A stretch of 21,581 bases of DNA from JACMLD01 sp039915085 (GTDB lineage Bacteria; Bacteroidota; Bacteroidia; Chitinophagales; Chitinophagaceae). Under the pieces are notes generated by a model, which was given only the letters and a program-made list of their open reading frames with translations, made no database searches and had not been told where the DNA came from. Each line of letters begins with the position of its first letter. Positions within the stretch are counted from its first letter, which is position 1. This document shows positions 16,500 through 21,581 of the stretch, one piece after another. A program made the translations under genes and the position numbers. Location of the stretch: the NCBI GenBank assembly GCA_039915085.1, contig JBDSOC010000223.1, forward strand, positions 1 to 21,581, written 5' to 3'.

Positions 16500-16587
16500 G
16501 CCAGATATATCAGGATGGAACAGGATAGTTTTTACCCTGCTCTGCAAAGTGACCGATAAACCATCGGAAAGATTTCAGAAAATGATA

Positions 16588-17934
16588 TCAGGGAAGGAAT
16601 GTAGTTTTGAAATTGAATTTTTCGTGCAGCAATATTTTAAGCTCCTTATAACCAATGACCGGTATCTGCCAGATTGAAAAATTTTGGTATTTTTTTAAGG
16701 ACCAGTACCCTATCCATATACCAACAACCAGCGGAAATACCGTTGCAAGTGCTACCCCATAAATGTTCCCAAAAATGGCGATACCCGCAAAATCTGTAAC
16801 GATGTTTACTATCAGCATCACCACTATCTTATAAAAATTAATGTTTGGTTTATGAATGGCATCAAGACCCACAGAAATGAACCTGTCTGTAGGAAAAAGC
16901 AAAGAAAACGTCATAAACAACCGGAGTACATTGGCAGGCTCTACATCCCAGGCGCCGTTTATTAAATACACTGGTATGCCGGCAAATATTACGGATGCCA
17001 CGCAAACAGGAATCAATGCAATGGTGAGCAGACCCGCATATTTTTTCATCACATAAATCAGTTCTCCTTTCAATCCGCGGTTGTACGCAGAAGATAACGA
17101 CGGAAAGGCTGTAGCAACAAAACTGCGTAAGGGTATTTCAATAACTTCCATCAGCTTTAACCCGATATTATATTTGGCAACCGCTTCTGCACCCAGTGTA
17201 GCACCGATAATAAATATATCTGACGCACGCAACAGATTTGAGCTGATAAATCCCATCACACTAAACTTGCCAAAATGATAAAGCTCCACGATTCCTTTTT
17301 TTGTTCTTCGCTTCCAGGTCCAGATGTTTGTCCACCCTTTTATCAATACAAACAAACTGGTTAAGAGTAAAGACAGCAGGTTGGAGTAAATAAGCGTTTC
17401 AAGCGTAAGCCGGTGCAAAAAAATCAGCACCACAATAAACACAAGCAAAGACAATTGGTTTACCATACGCATATATAGCAACCTGTCGAACCGGGATTCT
17501 GCCTGCAGTACGCAATTGGCAATAAAACTGGGCAATGAAAACAAATAGCAGATACCAAACCATTTTAGAAAGAAAGAAAGTCCTTCCACTTTTACAAAGT
17601 GCACCAGCAAAAGCGCAGGAATATTCAGCAGCATTAAACCAACCGTAATACCGGTAGCCAATGCCCAGGCTGACCCAAGTACTTCTGCCGACCTGTCTTT
17701 ATCTGAGCCAGCATAAAACTTTATCGTAGCATTGGTTAGAAAACCCGTCCGCACCATTTCCACCAGCGCAAACATGTATTGAAAGAACACCCAATTACCC
17801 ATCTCTGCCTTGTTAGGCAAAGCACGGTATAATATGCCCATGATGATGATAGAAAGACCGGACATTATTACATTGCCTGCCAGGGAAAAAAAATGTTTGT
17901 TATTAAAATTTTTAAAAAATTTTGGTAGCGCCAT
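16588..17934 (-). CDS. Wzx/MATE-like polysaccharide flippase (MOP superfamily)
   Basis: 448 residues, with about 12-14 hydrophobic segments spread over the whole length, so an inner-membrane protein. The start NNKHFFSLAGNVIMSGLSIIIMGILYRALPNKAEMGNWVFFQYM and the mid-protein KFSVMGFISSNLLRASDIFIIGATLGAEAVAKYNIGLKLMEVIEIPLRSF are typical of the oligosaccharide flippase (Polysacc_synt/Wzx) branch of the MOP superfamily. Such proteins flip lipid-linked glycans across the inner membrane for O-antigen, capsule or exopolysaccharide assembly. No glycosyltransferase or polymerase gene lies next to it, so its glycan is unknown. It follows lutC after 308 bp and precedes susC by 245 bp, and is probably its own transcription unit. 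A drug-exporting MATE is less likely because of the closer resemblance to Wzx-type helices. Confidence 0.85.
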   Translation of the reverse strand: MALPKFFKNFNNKHFFSLAGNVIMSGLSIIIMGILYRALPNKAEMGNWVFFQYMFALVEMVRTGFLTNATIKFYAGSDKDRSAEVLGSAWALATGITVGLMLLNIPALLLVHFVKVEGLSFFLKWFGICYLFSLPSFIANCVLQAESRFDRLLYMRMVNQLSLLVFIVVLIFLHRLTLETLIYSNLLSLLLTSLFVLIKGWTNIWTWKRRTKKGIVELYHFGKFSVMGFISSNLLRASDIFIIGATLGAEAVAKYNIGLKLMEVIEIPLRSFVATAFPSLSSAYNRGLKGELIYVMKKYAGLLTIALIPVCVASVIFAGIPVYLINGAWDVEPANVLRLFMTFSLLFPTDRFISVGLDAIHKPNINFYKIVVMLIVNIVTDFAGIAIFGNIYGVALATVFPLVVGIWIGYWSLKKYQNFSIWQIPVIGYKELKILLHEKFNFKTTFLP

Positions 17935-18242
17935 ATAATTATAATAACTGCAACACAGAATCGCATTTTTGTGAATAACAGGGTATTTTTAAATTTACGG
18001 TACTTTACATGGGTTAATTTGTGTAAGTACTGAGGTGGCCATACAATAGAATAATCAGACAGGGTTTATAAAGACCAAGGAAGCAAAACAAGCGTTTTAT
18101 CCTTCAACGGTGTATTATATCTTTAAAATATACCATTTGTTAATACAGGCACAATAATACAATTTTGACCCCATATTTTATATAAATAACACAAAAGAAT
18201 AGTGGTATAAAAGTGGTATTGCCAACTGGAAAGGGGAAATGT
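17935..18242. other. Intergenic region between lutC and the flippase gene, 308 bp
   Basis: Strongly A/T-rich, with no open frame worth reporting. It must hold the lut transcript end and probably the flippase promoter, yet I found neither a clear hairpin with U-tract nor a clear TAnnTTTG on the minus strand. It contains the 11-bp-period direct repeat AGTGGTAT (18201-18208 and 18212-18219), and an ATACCA at 18129-18134 that is the inverse of its TGGTAT core. Confidence 0.4.
18201..18219. repeat. Short direct repeat with 11-bp period
   Basis: AGTGGTAT occurs at 18201-18208 and again at 18212-18219, about one helical turn apart, just beyond the lutC stop. This spacing suits a tandem-binding regulator, but the motif is short and A/T-rich. 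Confidence 0.25.
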
Positions 18243-18827
18243 TCAGGATACTAAAAAAACAGTCATGCTCTTTGGGCCGTGTGCGCCCAGCACCAGCGAC
18301 TGCTCTATATCTGCGGTTTTAGAAGGCCCCGCAATGAATACGCCATAATCATAACCATCATCAGCAATTTTTTCATATGCTTCGTGCATATTGTGAACGA
18401 TATTTTGTGGATGCAATACGACTACCAGGTGCTGGCAGATAAATGGCAATGCACGTGTTTTAAAAGAAGAAGCGGTTATCCATATAGCTGAATTCTCTGC
18501 AACTGCAAATTCGCCTTTTATGATAGCTACTTCTACATCTTCAAGTTTGTGGGCGATTTCCTCAGTATTCAATTTTTCTATGCCCTCCAGATTCTCCATA
18601 CTGGTAATGTATTTATTCCCTTCTTTAAAATGATTTTGCACATAACCTGTTATCTCCTGCAAATCATTTGCGGTTATCAATACACCGCCGATACCTTCCA
18701 GTACGTTTTTAAATTTTTCCTGCAAATCATCAAACCTTATGGCATGGATATCCGCCAATGAAGGCAGTTCCTCCCATGCGGGTTGATTTTTTTTTACCGC
18801 CGCTAATATTTTTTCTCTGCTGTTCAC
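18243..18827 (-). CDS. lutC: L-lactate utilisation protein LutC (LUD-domain protein)
   Basis: 194 residues, cytoplasmic. A helical start MNSREKILAAVKKNQP is followed by one LUD domain. Its family features include VEVAIIKGEFAVAENSAIWIT, LPFICQHLVVVLHPQNIVHNMHEAYEKI and the glycine-rich end FIAGPSKTADIEQSLVLGAHGP, which is the typical LutC C-terminal signature (GPS-TADIE). LutC works with LutA and LutB as the iron-sulfur L-lactate oxidation system that turns L-lactate into pyruvate; its own role is least defined. It is the third gene of the cluster, 119 bp after lutB, a gap filled by a REP-like element. The start ATG at 18827 fits family N-termini. No internal break was seen. Confidence 0.93.
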   Translation of the reverse strand: MNSREKILAAVKKNQPAWEELPSLADIHAIRFDDLQEKFKNVLEGIGGVLITANDLQEITGYVQNHFKEGNKYITSMENLEGIEKLNTEEIAHKLEDVEVAIIKGEFAVAENSAIWITASSFKTRALPFICQHLVVVLHPQNIVHNMHEAYEKIADDGYDYGVFIAGPSKTADIEQSLVLGAHGPKSMTVFLVS

Positions 18828-18847
18828 TGGTAATTCGTTTTCCTTTT

Positions 18848-18891
18848 CGACGGGCTACACCCATCGCTGACATATACCGCACCTTCAGGGC
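18848..18891. repeat. REP-like element between lutB and lutC
   Basis: On the plus strand CGACGGG (18848-18854) pairs with CCCATCG (18860-18866) around CTACA. On the minus strand it reads CGATGGGTGTAGCCCGTCG. Beside it lies AGCCCTGAAGGTGCGG on the minus strand (18892-18877), a degenerate second hairpin. This two-part form resembles dispersed intergenic repeats of the 'AGCCCnGAAGGnGC ... GGGTGTAAGCCC' kind seen in some bacterial genomes; only one copy is in the window. Confidence 0.5.
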
Positions 18892-18946
18892 TCTTATCGT
18901 TTTTTATTTTATAACAAGTACCTTATACTGCCGAAAAATCAACCAA

Positions 18947-20326
18947 TCAACCACCTCTCCTGTTCTTCCTGTACCAATCACCAAAAGATGCTTTGGGTGG
19001 CGCAGGCATATCACGCTGTTTATACCATGGATTCAATTTATTATTTACCAGCCATGGCATATACCGCATAAACCACCTCCCTGCTTTACCCGCACTACGG
19101 TACAAGGCCGGTTTTGATAAAGTAGTTGCCATTGCGTTCATGGCTACGGTTTTTGCTGCGGGAGAATAGCCTTGCTCCGTTATTACCTGGCGCCATTTAT
19201 AAAGCTGTGTATGAATATCAATTTTTACCGGGCATACATTACTGCAGGATCCGCACAGGGTAGAAGCAAAAGGCAGATCTGCATGCTCTTTCATATCTAA
19301 GTTAGGGGCCAATATTGCACCAATAGGACCGGCAATGGCTGTATGATAACTATGACCACCACTTCTCCTGTATACAGGGCATGTATTCATACAGGCGCCG
19401 CATCTTATGCATTTCAATGAACTGCGGAAATCTTCCCGGCCAAGCTGCGTACTTCGTTCATTATCTACCAGCACAATATGCATTTCCTGGCCCGGCCGCG
19501 GTTTTACAAAATGACTTGAATAAGTAGTAATGGGCTGACCAGTAGCGCTTCTTGCAAGCAATCTTAAAAATACACCCAGGTGCTTCCGTTGTGGAATTAT
19601 TTTTTCAATTCCCATGCACGCTATATGCACATCGGCCAGGTGCGCACCCATATCGGCATTGCCTTCATTTGTACAAACTACTATTTCTCCTGTTTCCGCT
19701 ATTGCGAAGTTTACCCCAGTAATGGCTATGCGCCGGGTTAAAAATTTTTCACGAAGATGCAGCCTGGCGGCATTGGTTAAAAATTGCGGATCTGAATTAC
19801 CTGCCGGCGTACCCAGGTGTTTATGAAATAAATCGCCTATTTCTTCTTTCTTTTTATGAATACAGGGCAATACAATATGGCTGGGTGCCTCACCCGCCAG
19901 TTGCACAATGCGCTCGCCCAAATCTGTATCTATTACTTCAATACCCTGTTCTGCCAGGTAATGGTTTAAATGACATTCCTCTGTAAGCATCGACTTACTC
20001 TTCACTATCTGCGTTACACCATGCTTTTGCAATATGCTGTGCACAATAGCATTGTGTTCCTTTCCATCCTGTGCCCAATGAATAATAATGCCATTTTTCT
20101 GTGCATTCTTTTCAAATTCTTCGAGATATGCGTTTAAACCGGATAAGGTATTCATCTTGATGCGGCTTGCTGTTTCCCGCAACTGCTCCCATTCCGGCAA
20201 TGTCCAGGCAGCCTTATCTCTTTTTTGCCTTACCCACCATAATGTTTCATCATGCCAGTTTACCCTTGCTTCGTCAGCATTAAACTGCTCCGATAATTCT
20301 GCATGTGTATGCGTTTCATTGGTCAT
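18947..20326 (-). CDS. lutB: L-lactate utilisation iron-sulfur protein LutB
   Basis: 459 residues, cytoplasmic or at the inner membrane face. Residues about 70-300 are a LUD domain (GVTQIVKSKSMLTEECHLN, FAIAETGEIVVCTNEGNAD, MGIEKIIPQRKHLGVFLRLL). Residues about 300-370 are a ferredoxin-like dicluster: CIRCGACMNTCPVY (Cys306, 309, 312, 316) and CGSCSNVCPVKID (Cys358, 361, 365). The C-terminal helical region (KWRQVITEQGYSP...) matches the DUF3390-type end of LutB. It passes electrons during oxidation of L-lactate to pyruvate with LutA and LutC. The gene lies in a minus-strand cluster FGGY kinase-lutA-lutB-lutC. The 247-bp gap to lutA is long for an operon and holds three hairpins. Start at 20326 gives the usual family N-terminus; all cluster cysteines are present. 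Confidence 0.95.
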   Translation of the reverse strand: MTNETHTHAELSEQFNADEARVNWHDETLWWVRQKRDKAAWTLPEWEQLRETASRIKMNTLSGLNAYLEEFEKNAQKNGIIIHWAQDGKEHNAIVHSILQKHGVTQIVKSKSMLTEECHLNHYLAEQGIEVIDTDLGERIVQLAGEAPSHIVLPCIHKKKEEIGDLFHKHLGTPAGNSDPQFLTNAARLHLREKFLTRRIAITGVNFAIAETGEIVVCTNEGNADMGAHLADVHIACMGIEKIIPQRKHLGVFLRLLARSATGQPITTYSSHFVKPRPGQEMHIVLVDNERSTQLGREDFRSSLKCIRCGACMNTCPVYRRSGGHSYHTAIAGPIGAILAPNLDMKEHADLPFASTLCGSCSNVCPVKIDIHTQLYKWRQVITEQGYSPAAKTVAMNAMATTLSKPALYRSAGKAGRWFMRYMPWLVNNKLNPWYKQRDMPAPPKASFGDWYRKNRRGG

Positions 20327-20346
20327 TCTGATGTTCGCTATTTATT

Positions 20347-20431
20347 CAACCCCTGCAGGGTTGATTGTTCAACTTCTTATTACCGCAGTTTCACCTGCGG
20401 CTATTCAAAATCAAGCCTTGCAGGCCTGCAA
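20347..20431. repeat. REP-like cluster of three hairpins between lutA and lutB
   Basis: Three perfect stems stand in a row. CAACCC/GGGTTG around CTGCA is at 20347-20363; its centre CCCTGCAGGG is itself palindromic. CCGCAG/CTGCGG around TTTCAC is at 20383-20400. The 14-bp palindrome TTGCAGGCCTGCAA is at 20418-20431. The ATTCAA spacers and the CCTGCAG core recur, as expected for a composite REP/BIME-like element. It could protect or end the upstream lutA transcript. No other copy lies in the window. Confidence 0.55.
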
Positions 20432-20573
20432 TATTGTTTTTCGCTTTAACAATATCCTTTCAAAACTGACGACCTCTTTCTGCTCACCACTAACCACTCT
20501 CCGTCCATTCAAAAATCTGAAATGAAAATTACAAGTTTGGCAATCTGCGGCGACTTTACTTATAACATATCAC

Positions 20574-21323
20574 TTACAACTTAGCACTTCCTACACCATT
20601 CAGTATCTCTGCAATATGTATCACTTTTACTGTTTTGTTCTGCCGCTTTAATATTCCTTCCATATGCATCAGGCAACTCATATCCACCCCTGTTATATAT
20701 TCTGCATGGTGCTTCAGGTGATCGGCCACCCTGTCTTTACCCATTTTTACTGATACTGCTTCCTCAGCTACACAGAATGTGCCGCCAAAACCACAGCACT
20801 CATCATTCCTGTCAAGGTTGATTAACTCAAGTCCATTCACCATCTTCAGCAACTGTAAAGGCTTTGAAAATGGTGGGGACACCAGTTCAGTCATTTGTGA
20901 AATATGCAATCCCCGCTGTCCGTGGCAACTCTGGTGCATACCAACTTTATGAGGAAAATTGGCGGTAATATTTTTCACCTGCAACACATCCGTAAGGAAT
21001 TCTGTTAGCTCATATATGTTACTGCTGATTTTTTTTGCGGCAGGTTCATTTTTATCATCGTGCAAATGATCTTTAATGTGCAGTGTACAACTGCCGGAAG
21101 GACAAACAATATAATCGTATCTGCCAAAATTTTTTACAAATAACTGGTTGCATGATTGGGCCAGGTGTTCGTAACCGGAATTGGCCATGGGCTGGCCGCA
21201 ACAGGTTTGGTCAAGAGGGTATTCAACGGTGCAACCGAGTTTTTCAAGCAATTGTAAAGATGCAATTGCCACCTGGGGGTAAAACTGATCTACGTAACAA
21301 GGTATAAATAATCCAACGGTCAT
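20574..21323 (-). CDS. lutA: L-lactate utilisation protein LutA (CCG-domain iron-sulfur protein)
   Basis: 249 residues, cytoplasmic. It carries two CCG domains. The first is IPCYVDQFYP (Cys9), QTCCGQPMANSG (Cys41/42) and VCPSGSC (Cys74/79). The second is HQSCHGQRGL (Cys133), DECCGFGGTF (Cys176/177) and DMSCLMHMEG (Cys217). This pattern resembles the GlpC/heterodisulfide-reductase-B type cysteine-rich domains that bind iron-sulfur clusters. With LutB and LutC it oxidises L-lactate to pyruvate. The ATG at 21323 overlaps the stop of the upstream FGGY kinase (ATGA, 4 bp), strong evidence for translational coupling and a shared pathway. All motif cysteines are in place. A glycolate-oxidase-type GlcF is an alternative family label, but length and partners favour LutA. 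Confidence 0.95.
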   Translation of the reverse strand: MTVGLFIPCYVDQFYPQVAIASLQLLEKLGCTVEYPLDQTCCGQPMANSGYEHLAQSCNQLFVKNFGRYDYIVCPSGSCTLHIKDHLHDDKNEPAAKKISSNIYELTEFLTDVLQVKNITANFPHKVGMHQSCHGQRGLHISQMTELVSPPFSKPLQLLKMVNGLELINLDRNDECCGFGGTFCVAEEAVSVKMGKDRVADHLKHHAEYITGVDMSCLMHMEGILKRQNKTVKVIHIAEILNGVGSAKL

Positions 21324-21581
21324 ATTTCGATAGCTTCAATATCGGCATAAAGTTTTAAATCAATTAAGCCGGAAGGAAAATTATTTTTATTCCAGTAAGG
21401 ATGAACAGCCAAAGCCGCACCCATTGCAGACGCCTGTGCTACAGATGCTGCATACACTTCAATTCCTGGAAATACAGCTGCCAGCAAATTCATATATATG
21501 GGATTTTTACCAAAACCACCATCAACAAAAATCTTTTTTACACCACAATTTTTTAAAACAAGATTGACAGATGCCACCTGC
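21320..21581 (-). CDS. FGGY-family carbohydrate kinase, C-terminal fragment (rhamnulokinase likely)
   Basis: Only the last 86 codons are present; the frame is open to the right edge, and the GTG at 21577 is internal. FVDGGFGKNPIYMNLLAAVFPGIEVYAASVAQASAMGAAL corresponds to the adenine/phosphate-binding end of the FGGY ATPase domain (GGxxxNxxxxxxxA, then the xASAxGAAL helix). FGGY kinases phosphorylate L-rhamnulose, xylulose, gluconate, glycerol and other substrates. This fragment cannot separate them. Because lutA is coupled to it by a 4-bp overlap, a kinase whose pathway yields L-lactate is expected, and rhamnulokinase (RhaB) fits best. That is inference from context. The product continues with a short polar tail ending EIEAIEI-like and stops at TGA 21322-21320. 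Confidence 0.85.
   Translation of the reverse strand, partial: QVASVNLVLKNCGVKKIFVDGGFGKNPIYMNLLAAVFPGIEVYAASVAQASAMGAALAVHPYWNKNNFPSGLIDLKLYADIEAIEI

Noticed and set aside
16521..16567. Two small hairpins after the flippase gene (CAGGGTA/TATCCTG with one G-U pair, and CCGAT/ATCGG)
   Set aside because: Stems are short (5-7 bp) and no U-tract follows on the minus strand, so I do not call a terminator.
20088..20525. 145-codon plus-strand frame spanning the lutB start and the lutA-lutB gap
   Set aside because: It is antisense to the well-supported lutB N-terminus and crosses the REP-like hairpins; no family recognised.

Overview
The window looks like chromosomal DNA of a Bacteroidota bacterium, most likely Chitinophagaceae or a relative. 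This rests on the SusC/SusD pair, the moderate-to-low GC, the general lack of Shine-Dalgarno sequences, the glycan-degrading enzymes with signal peptides, and a GreA-like small protein of a kind I know from this phylum. The genus is inference; there is no rRNA or other marker here.

Left part (1-7595). The C-terminal end of an MgtE magnesium transporter is followed by a secreted S9 (DPP-IV/prolyl oligopeptidase type) serine peptidase. These converge, across a perfect 17-18 bp bidirectional terminator, on a methionine-rich NTF2/SnoaL-like lipoprotein. A DinB/DUF1572-like protein then converges on a secreted GH31 glycosidase. The GH31 gene is divergent from a luciferase-like (LLM) flavin oxidoreductase across a promoter region that holds an inverted repeat.

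Central part (16587-7672, all minus strand) is a polysaccharide utilisation locus. Its order is SusC-type TonB-dependent transporter, SusD-type lipoprotein, an intergenic hairpin that looks like an attenuating terminator, GH105/GH88-type unsaturated (rhamno)galacturonyl hydrolase, SGNH rhamnogalacturonan acetylesterase-like protein, and a GreA/GreB-like protein starting directly at the esterase stop codon. The enzymes point to acetylated rhamnogalacturonan-I type pectin. A perfect 26-bp palindrome whose core matches the LacI/PurR operator pattern lies upstream of susC. No lyase, regulator or sugar transporter is in view.

Right part (21581-16588, minus strand). The C-terminal end of an FGGY sugar kinase overlaps lutA by 4 bp and is followed by lutB and lutC, the L-lactate oxidation system, and then a separate Wzx/MATE-like polysaccharide flippase. 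L-rhamnose breakdown through rhamnulokinase and the aldolase/lactaldehyde dehydrogenase step gives L-lactate. The region can therefore be read as one theme: extracellular cleavage and import of rhamnogalacturonan oligosaccharides, then oxidation of rhamnose-derived L-lactate by LutABC. This link is inferred from family and context. The two gaps inside the lut cluster carry hairpin-rich REP-like elements of two different kinds.

I saw no tRNA, rRNA, CRISPR array, insertion sequence or phage gene. I did not find a clearly new biological system. The best leads are the susC-upstream palindrome, the GreA-like gene in the pectin locus, and the REP-like elements inside lutABC.
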